This document shows positions 10,338 through 22,552 of a DNA stretch of 64,000 nucleotides, piece after piece. The number at the start of each line of letters is the position of its first letter. Positions within the stretch are counted from its first letter, which is position 1. Below the pieces are notes generated by a model. The model searched no databases, was not told the DNA's origin, and was given only the letters and a program-made list of their open reading frames with translations. Source of the stretch: Adiantum capillus-veneris (Eukaryota; Streptophyta; Polypodiopsida; Polypodiales; Pteridaceae); NCBI GenBank assembly GCA_014529385.2, contig CM043959.1, forward strand, positions 87,176,529-87,240,528, written 5' to 3'. The translations under genes and the position numbers were made by a program.

Positions 10338-13186
10338 TCAGAGTATCTTTCTCCACTTGTGATTCACATACACCATTGTCTCTCTCCACCTTCGTTGACT
10401 TTCACGAGCTCCGGAGTTGTTGTATGCCATTGATCTTTTAGCTTTTTGTTGTTGTAAATGTCTGATGGCTTGTGCTGTTGCTGAATTTGCCAAGACTTCT
10501 TTTGCCTGCATTCGATGAATGATTCTACGATAGAACCATTCAAATAGTTCTCTCAAACTGTTAGCCTTGATTCGAGAGCCACCATGTCGTGTGTGCCTGA
10601 AATAAGCATTTCTCGCCATGTAATGAGACTTTTCCATCCCTTGGGTATTCCATATTGCCGGGTTCCCATACTTCTGTATAAAATATGGCAAATGATTGAA
10701 GATGATGTGCTGGATATGAAAACAATTAGTTAGAATGTTTTACAGTCACATATTTGCACATAAGAGAGAAAGAATACATTATAATACCATGTAGTGAGTA
10801 ATCTGGGTGTCTGTCCATGCTGTCTTGAATGATTTTTTCAGAAGGTTGAGATTTTCCTTGAACTTGTTCATATCACCTTGTGACCAGTCATCTTTGTCGC
10901 ACATCAAAAATAGGATGTCTATTGATCGCCAAACCTCAGCCTTCGCGTTACGAGTAGTTGGTTCGTGGTCTTTGACTGCAATATGTAGCTTTTTCCAGCT
11001 CTGATACTCTACCTTGCTAACATAAGATGTGTTATATATTTTTCCATGTTTTGTTAGCTTTGGATCTCTTGTACCTTGGGGCTTAGATAAAAACCTCCGT
11101 GCCTTCACCCCACCGATGGATGGTTTGCATGGGACATCCTTCTCAGCAGTTGATCTCTTTTCATCCCGCTGGATTTTCACATTGCCACCATGAAGCCCCA
11201 TATCCGACAGTACCATTTCTAAGCACTGCAAGGCTACTTGTCGTTCTGCAGAGTTCTTAATCTTCCAAGCAAACCCGATGTATAAGTAGACCAATTTCTC
11301 TACAATTCTACAAAGGGCATGCATTGTACAAATGTGGACATTCACAAGTGGTATTTTCAAAACTGGTCGAAAAGCAGGATCCTCAATGTGACGTGTTGGA
11401 GCTTTTCTCCACCACTTTGGGTCCATGACCTTTGCAGGCTCCATGCAGAACAAACACGGTGACTTTGCCATTGCACCCATTCCACAATTATACATGCACT
11501 TTAATGTTTTAAGGTCACCTGCAAGATGCCACTGAACTTGAAAGTCTCCCCTTCCATCTAGACGTAGTACCTCTCCCTGGTTAGTCTGTCGATCAATCAG
11601 CTCCGGAATATTAGTTCGATGGAACACCCAATATAGAATCTCATGATCTTCTTTCTTTACCTGCAACACAAAATAAATGAGACTTAAGTAGATCTGAACA
11701 TTTGAGCTTACTTGAGAATATCGCTTACCTCAAACGCACCAAGCCACCATATGTTAGATTCTGATTGAACACTAAAATATAAAGGATCATCACTGGGACA
11801 CTTTGAGAGGGCTCTATTCATTAAAGTAATAGTAACACGCTCTAGCTTTTTCTCTTTAACAAGCTCACACTCATCCAGTTTTAACACAAAATGTAATAGT
11901 CCACGTGACTCTTCAAATGTGATGTTGTAAAACTCCACCATTCTCTTCTGTAGTATCCGCAGGTCCATAAAAATATTGTTGAACTCATCATATGCCATGT
12001 TCGCTCCATGGCCACTGTAAGTTGCTTTAATATGAAAGGGCTGTCCAAGATAGTCTCCCTGTGCCTCGTTAAGCTGAAGCCTCTCTTTCCAAACACTTGA
12101 GGCTGATGGTAGAAGTTTGGATTTTATACCCTTCCTAACAAAGATGGATGAGACAGACTTTTGGATAGCCGAATATCCTCTTTTGCTTACACCAAGTGAA
12201 TCAAGTGTGCCTTGTATCTCTTTTGCAGGCACTGAGTTCTCTGAAATAAAGCGGTCCACTACATTTCTTTGTAGAACCTTAAACTTCTTGTCATGTACTA
12301 TATCTGCTGCCAAGCTTCTACTTATAAGTGGCTTCAATCTCTTTCCTATATTGGCTTTGGGGTCAATGTTTTCCTTGTCAGGATAGATTGAGTCTCTACA
12401 TGAAGACAATGCATAAGTAAATAACAGAAAATTTGCTTCACTAACACTATTTAGGCACATGAAAACAATGCATAACAAGAAAAAACAAAGAGATTACTTA
12501 ACTAAGACAATGTAGCCAACCAAGAAGCATCACCTTAATGCTCGGATTCTTTTCTTGAGACCTCCTGATGCAACCTGCAATGTTTCAAGATTGCGCAATT
12601 TCTTCTTTCGGATACGACCACCCAAGATGGTGTCCTTCATTTGACAACTTCGCACCTTTCCTTTCAGTTCTTGTACCTCTGTTTTATGTTGCAAAATGGT
12701 AACCTGATCTGTAGAATGTAAATGTGAAAGGCGAACAATCTCACATTGTTGAGCTTGGAGAATGCTCTTGTAAGTTCCAGCTTCTCTTGTAAGTGATTTA
12801 CAATAACCCAGAAGGCCGTTTTCTCCATCACCAGCAAAGGTCAATAAGCTTGTAGGATTGACAAACGGTGGAGACGCATTAGTTATTGGATTCTTAGGGT
12901 AGAGAGAGCCTCTCGTCCAGATATCTATGTGTTTAGCTCCTTGAGCTCTGAGCGTGTCTATGGAGGTGGGAGGTATATGTGTGTTTGTTTTACTGCGCTT
13001 AATCAATGGTTGGTACTCATTGTCCAAATCAATGTGAAGGTGATATTTGGCTCGTTTGTGGGTAACATTTGTGCCATTTGAGGAGTGCGCCATTAGCCAA
13101 ATGTGCAGGTTTAATGGAAAGTGAATAGCGGCTGCGGATTCGTCCCTCCATGTTAGCCTCATTCCCTCCGTATTGACGTTGTTCAT
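10338..13186 (-). CDS. T gene D: candidate DDE transposase, 854 aa, four exons
   Basis: Proposed exons (minus): 13186-12534, 12395-11729, 11660-10788, 10709-10338. Introns are GT-AG with matching phases 2, 0 and 0, giving 855 codons. The N-terminal ~215 residues are basic with a coiled-coil-like stretch. Residues ~218-330 look like a DNA-binding or regulatory region. The core has candidate acidic catalytic residues: D392 (KLDECEL), D489 (HLAGDLKTL) and E757 (NTQGMEKSH). Between the last two lie a Cys cluster (CMYNCGMG...CLFC) and NVHICTMHALCRIV, an arrangement typical of large eukaryotic cut-and-paste transposases with an insertion domain. The C-terminus after E757 is helical and basic. I cannot name the superfamily. 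Only gene in T that looks like the recombinase; its 3' end is 64 bp from the end of gene C. Confidence 0.65.
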
Positions 13187-13353
13187 TCAATGCAACTAAA
13201 AAGAGGATTATCCCTCAATCACTACGAACGAATGTTCAGAGGAGTAAGGAATCTACTTAAAGTACACTTTTTGAAGTTTTACTATGAAAGACCCAGCTCT
13301 TTTATTTGCCATTTTTTCTAGAGAGAGAGTGCAAAAAATACATTTTCTTAGAA
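13187..13353. other. Right subterminal region of T / 5' leader of gene D
   Basis: This AT-rich stretch lies between the gene D start and the right inverted repeat. It presumably contains the transposase promoter. A plus-strand ATG at 13306 opens a frame that runs through the inverted repeat into R coding sequence, but the first 28 codons belong to T and are not a supported start. Confidence 0.5.
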
Positions 13354-13388
13354 GGCCCTCCAAATGACCTCCGAAATTTCCTAATGAG
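13354..13388 (-). repeat. Right terminal inverted repeat of T
   Basis: The reverse complement of this 35-bp sequence begins CTCATTAGGAAATTTC and matches 1459-1493 with one mismatch. Immediately outside, the coding sequence of R resumes. Confidence 0.75.
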
Positions 13389-14622
13389 AGCTAGCAGATC
13401 AGGAACCGAACAAGAGGGAGCTCTTGTACCAGCTCTGGAAGACCAGGTCCGAAGCTTACAAAGAGAGCTAAGATTAGAGCAAGTGCAAAGGTTGCACATT
13501 GCGGAGGGATCATTGGCAGCAGAGGAGAGGCTCACTTTAGAAAATCAAACACTAAGAACAGAGAATGAGACCCTCCGCAAACAGCTCCAAGATCTACAAG
13601 AGCAACAAAGAAGAGAGACAGAGACACCACAAGAAGGATCAGGTGGAGCAGCCATAGAGCTACCAGAAACTGGAGAGGCAACCACAATTGAAGATCCAGC
13701 CCCAGTTCAAGAGGTGGCCTCAACTTCAGGAATCTCTGAAGAAGAAGAACAAAGGCTCCATGAACAAATAGAAAAGTCAACAGAGGAGAGTGCCAAGGCG
13801 GAAATGGAATGGGAGAGGAGACTCCTAATCTCCATTAGACTTCAGGGATTAGACACAAAAGTGCTCCATGAAGAGTGGATGCAACCCAGCCTGCCTTTCC
13901 CTTTGATGAAGTTTGAAGTGATAAAAACGAAAAACAGAATAGAGAAGGAGCAGCATGTCGCTCTTTGCGAAGGCGACATCACAAAAGAGGAACAATCAAA
14001 GAAGATTGTAGATTCGCAGCCTAGATGGAGGAAAGGTTGGCTGAACAAATACCCAGCCTACCTCATCTACTTGGTAGAGGCACCAAAGGAGATTCGGGAG
14101 GATGCAACCTTCTGCCCGGTGCCAAGAGTCAGAAGCTGGAAAGAGCATGGCAGGATTGCAGAAAAGAAGCTAAATTGGCTTAATTACCCCAGGATGCTAG
14201 GACCAAAGGCAGGAGAGAGAATAGGTAAAGCCTACATGGTGAAAACCCTAACGGGCACCATCAAGCTCTTTACTGGCTCTCCTGACCTTTCGTGTCAGAT
14301 GCTCAAGAAAATTTGCAGGACTCTCTTAGCTTGCATTGAAGTGTTCGCGCCAGATAAAGCCACGACCTCGAGTCTACTATCGACGGCCGACACAGTGACT
14401 GATATGATGTATGACCTTTCATTGCAGCCTTCTCCAAAAGTGTTGCACCTCCTATACCAGAGGATTATGTTTTTGCCTAGCTTCCACATGCAAACATTCG
14501 AAGAAGCTTTCTACACCGGCTTTTTCACCCACGAAAGCAAAATATTCGGCCCAACCTTGACCATCGGCAACCTGCGATACGAATCACATTTGCAGATGCT
14601 CAAGACGACAGGACTTTATTGA
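13389..14622 (+). CDS. R element ORF, right part: coiled-coil plus unknown C-terminal domain
   Basis: The frame is open from the right edge of T to a TGA at 14620-14622, about 410 residues. The first ~75 residues are a strong leucine-zipper-like coiled coil (LEDQVRSLQRELRLEQ...LENQTLRTENETLRKQL). A Pro/Glu-rich disordered stretch follows, then a ~250-residue region rich in Trp, Leu and basic residues (from RWRKGWLNKYPAYLIYLVEAP onward) that looks folded and mostly helical. I recognise no known domain. The stop lies ~50 bp before a polypurine tract and LTR, so this is the last ORF of an LTR element. It could be a structural (gag-like) or extra 3' ORF; no protease, reverse transcriptase or integrase is visible. 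The true 5' end is lost or lies across T. Confidence 0.55.
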
Positions 14623-14659
14623 CCAAGCATAAAGGTCATGTCAGGGACGACATGAACGC

Positions 14660-14671
14660 GGAGGGGGGGAG
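14660..14671 (+). promoter_or_regulatory. Polypurine tract of element R
   Basis: GGAGGGGGGGAG lies immediately before the TG of the LTR, the standard position of the plus-strand primer of an LTR retrotransposon. Confidence 0.7.
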
Positions 14672-14940
14672 TGTTGAGCCAGCAGAGGATCACACCCACA
14701 TTTTTGCTCACACTCATCATTTTTGTAACCATTGATTGTAATAAATGTCTTTCCGACATTGATTTTGAATTGAGCCATTCATTAAGTAACGGGACTCAAT
14801 TGAGTTTCCAGCTTGTAATCCCGAAGTAATTTCACTTGCTGATGTAATTAGTTAGAGATGTTCTCACCTCCAAAGTTTTTGTAACCTAAGGGGATTCAGA
14901 TTATTAATCAAAGGTGAGTTTTTGAGCGCCGTGACTGTGT

Positions 14941-15039
<99 letters not shown>

Positions 15040-15662
15040 TTATCTACATACTACGCGAGCTACGGAGCCACCATTGGAGAAGCGACACCGCCATTGTGTT
15101 AGCAACGGCGAGAGCTACGCACAGATACCAAGAGTGCGCGCTATCGGCTTCTATGTGTGGTAAGTTCCTATGAGCTTCGGTGTGAGTTTTCTTCCAACTC
15201 GTGTGTCGGAATAGAGCGTGCAGCATTTCTATAGAACCACAACGAGTAAAGCTACGCATTAGTACCATCGGGGTCAAGTTTTGATCACCTGTATTTTTCG
15301 GCCTGTCTTCATACGCGTTTATCGCACGGAGCGATTATAGGTTGATTTTGCAGTTCAAGTCTTTAGGGTGCTGTTCTTACCTAGTGTATAGACTTTCCCT
15401 TGAGTTTGAGATCGATTCAATGATTCTAGATCCTGTTTCGTATAGCATTCGTTCGTAGTACAGATTTCAGTCACTTGCGTATTTTAGAACTTAGATTTGA
15501 TTTCCTTAGTAGTGATTGTCATTAGAAGGTCGAGTAGGTGATTTGACACCCACCTAGTTGTTTCCATGCGCCTGCGGGTCAAGCTCCGTCCTCGTCTGAC
15601 AAATTCTGTTGTTGGTTGAGTTCTCGCTATTTAGCTTCCGCTAGCGGCGTAACCGCCTTAAC
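14672..15662 (+). repeat. 3' LTR of element R
   Basis: A 991-bp LTR starts TGTTGAGCC after the polypurine tract and ends CCTTAACA. It contains a (GA)n array at about 14943-15037. The following base begins sequence homologous to the interior of the G-family LTR, so R inserted into that LTR. The 5' LTR of R and the left target duplicate lie outside the window. Confidence 0.7.
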
Positions 15663-16817
15663 AGTGGAAAATAGCATGAACATAGTGAGTGTTTCATTAG
15701 ATTAGATTCCTAATGAGAATAACAAGAGTGCTTGGGTGGAGAGAGCAACAAAATGTATAACACCTAGTTAGATAGCATGAACAATACTTCAAAAGAGAGA
15801 GAAATTAAGCAATTGACAATAGTTGAGGACCGGATTTGCATGGAGCTAGTCCCCCCTAAGGCTTTGCATTATGGTTTCTCCCCATCAAGAGAGACATTTT
15901 ACAATACAATTCCTTGTGTTCCTTCAATACTAGCTAGTGCAATGAAGATGGAAGCTTCAAGCACTAAGCAAAACACTTATCAAACACAACATCAATTCCC
16001 TCACGGTCTCAGATCCAAGACCTCACACAACTTCGAAGATGGTGAGAGCTAGTGGGGTATGAGAGTAGATTGAGAGGAAGAAGGAGTAGTCTTACGAGAA
16101 AGATGTACATCTCCTCACATAATCACTCATATTAGCATAGCTTAGCTTAGTAATTAGCATGGTAGAGGAGATGAGCATGCATTGAAGCTTGGCTCTTGGT
16201 TGGATTTGCATCACAAAGCCAAGAGTTGTTGGTGTAGGCCTCCCTTCTCACAAGCTTCGAGTAGGTGATAAGCTTTCCATTAAAGCTTGAGAAGAGAGAG
16301 AGAGTCTTCTTACTCTACACATGAGCTTGTGTGAGTGTGTGTGGATAATTGCCTTTGAAAAATCAGTCCCCCTCTCTCTCTTGGTCGACCCCTCTTGCTA
16401 TTTGCTCTTGCTAGCGCCTCATTGGACCTCCCCAGGCTTAGCCAATAGGATTTCAGGAGCATAAGTGATAGCCTTCTGACATGTGTCCCCCTTTACCCTT
16501 TTTTGAGAGCTTTAGGTAATTAAGATTAAACTCTCATTGGACCCCTTTGTCTCCTGGCCAATAGGAATCAGGCAAGCCATTGGGCCGCTGAATGCTCATT
16601 GGACCCCTTGGGAGACTGTCCAATAGTCTTCTAGAGAGCTTAATTTCTATTGGTTCTTTTATTAAGTGTTTTAAAATTAATTAAACTAGATTTACTCTAG
16701 CCTAATTCTCATTGGTCCACCTCCATGGCCATCCAATAGGATTTGAGTACATCTTGTGGGCATCTGGCCTAGGGGGCTGACATGTGTCCCTCTTTCCCCT
16801 TGTGTACAAAGGAAGCT

Positions 16818-16849
<32 letters not shown>

Positions 16850-17204
16850 TTTCTCTCTCATCCCCTACTTCTTGGGCTCGCCCCCTCCTATGTAGGAGTT
16901 TGTGAAGACTTTTTCGGACACACACAAAGCATCCAATTTCCTAAGCCTTTGACCATTGGACACAACCTTTGAATTTTGGAACCTTAGCATTTTGGAAGTC
17001 TTAATGGCTGAACCCTAAGGTCTTTGGAGCCCATTGTTGCACATAGCTCTTTTGCATATGGCCCCCCCTTTGGATCCCTACTGTGGCCGGTTTGTCAGCT
17101 TAACCAATATTCTACCTTTTTCTCCCCTGGCACTTCCCCATATTAAATGATCAGTTTAACATAAGAAAATCATTTAGGAGAATTAGATATTAGTTATTAT
17201 GACA
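15663..17204 (-). repeat. 3' LTR of gypsy element G1 (left end cut by R)
   Basis: Read on the minus strand the LTR starts TGTCATAATAACTAATATC and should end CATTAAATGTTACA. The last ~33 bp are displaced to the left of R. It is ~1.54 kb here. It contains a (GT)n tract (16818-16850) and an array of ATTGG/CCAAT motifs (16420-16740). Closely related LTRs occur at 24015, 30144/43746, 45107 and 62329. Confidence 0.8.
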
Positions 17205-17557
17205 TTACCTCTCTCTTGAAATCATATTTGTCCTCGACTATGGGGTAGAGAAGATAAAGAATATTCATTAGTCCTTGTTCTAGCGGGTAGAGGATCCCTA
17301 TGTTACCCTATGACATCGTTCCAAAATGGATGACTAGTACATTTGGCGCTTGGGAGCCTAAGCTGCCGCAAGCATGTCTGCACATTAGTCCTATCAATCT
17401 TCCATAGTAGAGTGACAAGCTCTACTTGGTGTCCGGGAGACGTTGTCTCCGTAAACTTGATCTAAGCATGCATACTACTTTATTTTTGTGCACAATAAAG
17501 AAAAGGAGAGTCTTATAAGACAAAATTTATGTTCATTTTTAACATTTGTATGTTTGC

Positions 17558-19209
17558 TTACTCTTGGGAAGCATTGTAAGCATTGACAAGGTTTAGGTTA
17601 TCCTTTAATTGTACGCCTTTGCATCCATCTAGCTTCAAAAGGATAATTCTTAAACTTAATAAGATATCGTCGATAGTCTTACCGCCTCTTAGTACCTTGT
17701 CTTCATGTCGGAGGATGGACTCGGGCTGCGGCTCGTCTTCTTGGTCCTCAATCTCCGGTGGGTCTTCAAAATTTGGTTCTCGTGGTGGCTCTCCTCGTAA
17801 GGCTTTAGTAGGCTCACATGGAAAGCATTGTGTATGAGCCAATGGCTGGGCAACCTGAGTTGGTAGGCCATCTCATTGATTGGCCTAAGAATCTGGAAGG
17901 GACCATAGTACCTTTTTGCTAACTTAGCATAGTACTTTTGGAGGATTCTTGCCCTTTGCTTGCCTTAATCGAGCCTTGGTAAATTTGAGTAAGACCCAAT
18001 CGTTTTCTTTAAAGGCTTGGGGTCTTTTGTGCTTGTCAGCAGCAGCCTTTTTCCTTTGCTGTGAGATAGAGATAGCATCCTTAATCTTTTGGAAAGATTC
18101 TTGTAGGTCTCAGTTATACTCATTTGCAACGAAGATCTTCCCGTGTACCTTAAGTAGTAGGGGACTTTTCGATCTTCCCTCAGTTACCTCAAAAGTTGCT
18201 TTTCTTGTGGAAGTATGTACAATGTTATTGTAGGCATACTCCAGTAAGGGTAAGTACTTCTCCCATTGGAATCTTTGATCTACTTCCGTTACATAGGCTC
18301 TTAGTAGATCACGAATTGTTAGGCTATCTATTTCACTTTGGCCATTTGTTTGCGGGTGATAGGTCGAAGAGAAGTTTCAGCTTGTCCCTAAATTCTCAAA
18401 GAGACCCTTCCAGAAATTATTGGTCATTCTAGGATCTCTATCCGACACTATGGACATTGGAAAGCTATGGTACTTGAAGATTTTTGAAATGAAGAGGGTT
18501 GCCATTTGATGGGCTTTCATAGTCTTTTTGACAGGTATAAAACGAGCTTGTTTACTAAACCTGTCTACGATCGTCCATATTCCCATATTCCCATGGATAG
18601 ACTTAGGCAACCCAAAGATAAAATCCATGGATATGCTCTCCCATGGTGAATTAGGGACTGGCAAAGGTTGAAGCAATCCAGGTTGCTTCCCTCTATCAAA
18701 CTTCGTCTTTTGGCATACCACACATTTAGAAACATACTCTTGTATGTTTTGTTTCATGGTAGGCCAATAGAAATAGATTTCAATCCCTTTTAAGTTAGAC
18801 TGAATCCCTCTATGCCCTGCATAAGGAGGAGCATGAGATTCATTCATTACTTTCTCACGTACTGGGCTAGTAACACATAGTTTATTGCCATAGAGAAGAT
18901 AACCATCTTGTAAAGTAAATGGTTCCTCTTTCTTCCCTAATGGAAGGTCTGAAATCACATCTCTAAAATTGGGATCAATAGCATACTCATCTATCATAGA
19001 AGATAGATCATTGTGAGTTGCTATGGAAAACGCATTCACTCTTGGCCGTCTTGAGAGTGCATCGGCTACTTGATTATGATTTCCAGCAATGTGAGCAATA
19101 TGAAAATGAAATTGCGAAAGGAAATTTGCCCACCTCAGAGCTTGGTCCGCGTCATGAAGTACTTCAGACTTTGGTGATCTGTTCGCAGAATGAAAGGAGT
19201 CCCCAATAA
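17558..19209 (-). pseudogene. G1 integrase and chromodomain remnants
   Basis: Pieces at 18377-19039 encode the zinc-binding/early catalytic part of integrase (CVVCQKTKFDRGKQPG, SPWESISMDFIFGLPKS, IVDRFSKQARFIPV). Pieces at 17558-17871 encode the C-terminal part ([20 protein letters not shown]) and chromodomain-like tail. The intervening catalytic portion is frameshifted. Compare the better-preserved G3 copy at 25139-26630. Confidence 0.75.
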
Positions 19210-20438
19210 ATAGTGCTTCATAAGTCTAAGGCATGTAGAACCGTGAGGATTTCCTTTTCATATATGCCTAGAGCTTGCTCAACAGGGTCGAGCCTTCGAC
19301 TTTCATAGCCTATGGCGTGCCCTTGTTGGAGCAAGACAGCTCCATGGCAATCACCACAAGCATCACATTGGACCTCAAATGGCTTTGAAAGATCCGTTAG
19401 TGAGAGCACAGGTTGAGAGATAAGCTTTTCAAAAGCATTGTTCTCCTTGGCAAACCATGTATACCTAACGTTTTTCTTTGTTAGGTCATGTAATGGTCCT
19501 GCTATTAGTGAGAACTTTTCTATGAAGCGTCTATAGTATGCACACATACCTATAAAGCTTCTTAGTTCATGAAGATTCCTTCGTTTAGGCCATGCTTTTA
19601 TTACCTCTAACTTTGATGGATCCATTTGGATGCCATCTTGAGAGATAATGTGACCTAAATATTGAATCTCTTGTAAGAAGAATTCACTTTTCTTTTGATT
19701 AACATGAAGTTTATTCTCTCTTAAAACTTGAAATATTACCTGGAGGTGTTGCTTGCGTTCGTCTAATGAATTAGTGTAGATGATGATATCATCAAAGAAC
19801 ACTCCAATAAAGGTTCAGTGAGGCCTGAATAGCTTCTCCATCAAGTGGTTGAATGTGCCTGGTGCATTGATCAAACCAAAAGGCATGACAATGTATTCGT
19901 AAAGACTATACGTAGTGCAAAATGCGGTCTTTACAATGTCTTGATCAACTATCCTTATTTGATGAAAGACACTTTTTAGGTCAATCCTACTGAAGTAAGC
20001 GGACCCTTGTAGCTTATCAAATATGTCTTCTACCCGTGGAACGGAAAACCTATTCTTGATAGTGATCCTATTTAGTGCTCTATAGTCGATGCACATATGA
20101 TATGTGTCGTCTTTCTTTTGCACTAATATCACAGGAGAACAAAATGGATATGAGCTAGGCCTAATCATGCCCTTCTCAACTAACTCATGCACTTGCCGCA
20201 TAATCTCCTCTTGTTGAGCTTGAGAAACTCTATAAGGAGGTTTGTTAGGCGGTGAACTTCTTGGAAGAAGTTCAATTGCATGGTCATCATTGCCTCGTTT
20301 AGGAGGCAGCTCACAAGGGATGTCGTCAATAAGGACATCTTGAAACTTCATGAGAAAATTGGATAACTCTATTTCCTTTTGATTGTGTATATTTTCTTTT
20401 GCTAAAACATTAGGTTCATTTTGATAATCTTTTAACAA
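19210..20438 (-). pseudogene. G1 reverse transcriptase / RNase H
   Basis: Two abutting ORFs (20438-19815 and 19802-19218) encode a gypsy RT. The first carries the HELVEKGMIRPSSYPFCSPV and MCIDYRALNRITIKNRF motifs, and the second starts with the FFDD version of the YxDD box (VMFFDDIIIYTN). A break at about 19803-19814 separates them. RNase H begins with VQCDACGDCHGAVL and is cut at ~19218. Confidence 0.8.
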
Positions 20439-20934
20439 AAATCATGTACATGGAAATAGAGCTCTTTATTGACTTATTGAAAGCTTGTGTATGTACAATG
20501 GGTATAGTGTTACCCATTTCCTTAGGGTCTATATACATATCTTTTTCCCTGGACTTAAAGGAGATTCTCCTTTCAAGGAACTTAACATTGGCAGCCATGC
20601 GATGAAACCATGGTGCCCCTAGGATTACATCCTCATGCTTGAGAGGAGAGATAAAGAAGTCCTCTTTGTGCACATAGCTTTGGACATGGAGCCTCAATTT
20701 TTCGATTAAGGGAGTGACTGAAGCTTCTTGCCCCTTGAAAGCACCGTCTGCGGGTAGGACATCTCCCATCTCGTAGGTTTGTATGCCTAGCGTGGTGGCC
20801 AACTCTATAGATATAAAATTGTGAGTAGAACCGGGGTCAAAGAGAATAAAAGCATCATGTTCTCTTACCTTTCCCCAAGCATGGCATAGAGGAAATCCTT
20901 TGTGGTGAGTTTCCTCCTCTTGGATTTCGACCAA
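20416..20934 (-). pseudogene. G1 aspartic protease region
   Basis: Encodes a retropepsin-like domain with ILFDPGSTHNFIS, the D-S/T-G-equivalent motif of gypsy elements, then VILGAPWFHR. It overlaps the zinc-knuckle end of gag (CGEQGHAYRACPQ in another frame near 20950-21010), so gag and pol are now in different frames. Confidence 0.7.
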
Positions 20935-22500
20935 GGTAGCTCTAGGAGGATCATGGCGGTTGTTCTTTTGGGGACAAGCGCGGTATGCATGCCCTTGTTC
21001 ACCGCACTTGAAACACCGGTTATCCTTGCGATAATGTTCAAGCTCTTCAAGAGAGAGCTTATGTTGCCTTTATAAACTCCCTTCTCTTTAGCTTTGTTGG
21101 AGTTGCCCTTAGGAGACTTTTGGACATTTTCGTTTCCCTTAGGCTTATTGAAACCCTTGTTTTCAGGGGGCTTAGAATTCCTCTTAGCCCCTGTTTGGAA
21201 ATCGATTTGAGAGGCCACCATAGTATGTATTACCACCGATATGGAGCATGGCCTTTGGGAGTTGACATACTCCGCCATTTCTTCAGTTAAGCCTACACAA
21301 AATTGCTGCTTTTGCTCTCCAAAATCCAACTTTTTGAAGACATTGGCTTTGAGTTGTAGGTCCCAAAACTTGTCTACATATTTGTGGATGGATTCATAGG
21401 AAGAGAGTTTGAAGCTTCGCCATTCGGTGAGTACTTTGTTTTTGGCATCGGTGGCCAAAAACTGCTTCATAAAGGAAGCTCTTAAAGCTTTCCATGTTCG
21501 TGGAGCTTCACCGTTGGCCCATAGGCTAGACCACCATTTTCTGGAAGACTTTTGAAAGTGCATAGCTACATGGTGTAGCTTAGAGGACTCCGTGAAGCCC
21601 TCATCTCCAAACGCTAAATTGAAATGTTGGATAAAGGCCAAGACTTTTTCCATAGCACCAAAGGTGCCATCATAGGTAAGGAAAGAGATGCTCTTCCCTC
21701 CCTATTTGGACTTCTTGAGCTTCGATGACCTCTTCCATGTGGCATATGGCCTCTTCTTTTTGATGGTTCAAAGGTTGCACCATCACTTTCTTCAGACGGT
21801 GAAGAATTTGAGGAAGATGGAGAAGAGGGTGACCTCTTTCTCTCCTTTTTCTTTCCTTGATCTTCTTTGTCTTCACCATCACTTTCATAAGAGGAAGAGG
21901 ATGAAGAAGATGGAGAAGAGGGTGTCCTCTTTCTCGCCTTTTTCTTCCCTTTCTTTTTGTCATCCCTCTTTGAAGTAGGGTGTGGAGAAGTATGTGATGG
22001 TGTTCTCCGTTTTGGAGGTGATGGAGAGCGTTTAGCCCACCGTCTTCTTGGAGCCATCGCCGTTGAGGTGGCAAAAGACTCACTTCTTTCTCGTTCCTTC
22101 GGTGGAGGCTCTTGAATTCTCCTTTGAGAAGGAGATGCGTCATCAAGGAGAAAATTTATGAGCCCTTCATAGGGATCCTCTTCTTCTTCCTGAATCAGAG
22201 AGAGACCTCTATTGGAAGTCTCACAAGGAGGATTCCTAGGTGTTCTCTCGTCATGGTGGGGAGGTTGAAGAATCCCATGAGCACGAAGCTGCCGCTGCAC
22301 TTCACTTTGGAGGGATGGATTTCCCATGGCTTGTTGAAGCCTAGAAACAAGATAGTTAACAAGCATCGGGGCATCATTAGTAGCTTGCTCATTAGCAAAA
22401 TCAAAGTTATCAACATTAATTTCACTCTCTTTGTCAATTAATAGTACCAACCATTTATAGCTAGCTTGAGGACCTCCCTTCTTGAGCAAGAAAAGAGAAA
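20865..22500 (-). pseudogene. G1 gag
   Basis: Overlapping ORFs 22609-21614 and 21653-20865 encode a gypsy gag. It has an N-terminal region with RLQQAMGNPSLQSEVQRQLR, a Ser/Lys/Arg-rich low-complexity stretch, the retrotransposon-gag core (KLHHVAMHFQKSSRKWW, FMKQFLATDAKNKVLTEWRS, ESIHKYVDKFWDLQLKA), and a CCHC knuckle in another frame. Frameshifts lie near 21640 and 21050. Confidence 0.75.
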
Positions 22501-22519
22501 CCTTGTGCTCTGATACCAA

Positions 22520-22552
22520 TGTAACATTTAATGGCCTAGTAACTTGTGTGTA
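22520..22552 (-). repeat. 33-bp stub of the G1 5' LTR
   Basis: Only TGTAACATTTAATGG through TGTGTGTA remains next to the primer site. It then switches abruptly to protease sequence of another copy (G2). The break falls at the same LTR position at which the G1 3' LTR resumes after R (15663). Confidence 0.7.

Larger units (their letters stand above)
17205..22519 (-). mobile_element. G1: Ty3/gypsy chromodomain retrotransposon body (decayed)
   Basis: Internal region of a chromovirus-type element on the minus strand. The PPT (reverse of TTACCTCTCTCTT) adjoins the 3' LTR, and the primer site GCTCTGATACCAA (reverse complement of TTGGTATCAGAGC, iMet-type) lies at 22507-22519. The order gag, protease, RT, RNase H, integrase, chromodomain is as expected for Ty3/gypsy. 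Several frameshifts and deletions, notably within integrase (17842-18377), make it non-autonomous. Confidence 0.85.

Noticed and set aside
13306-13388. Start codon of the right R ORF at 13306
   Set aside because: These codons lie inside T, including its inverted repeat, so they are a chance extension.
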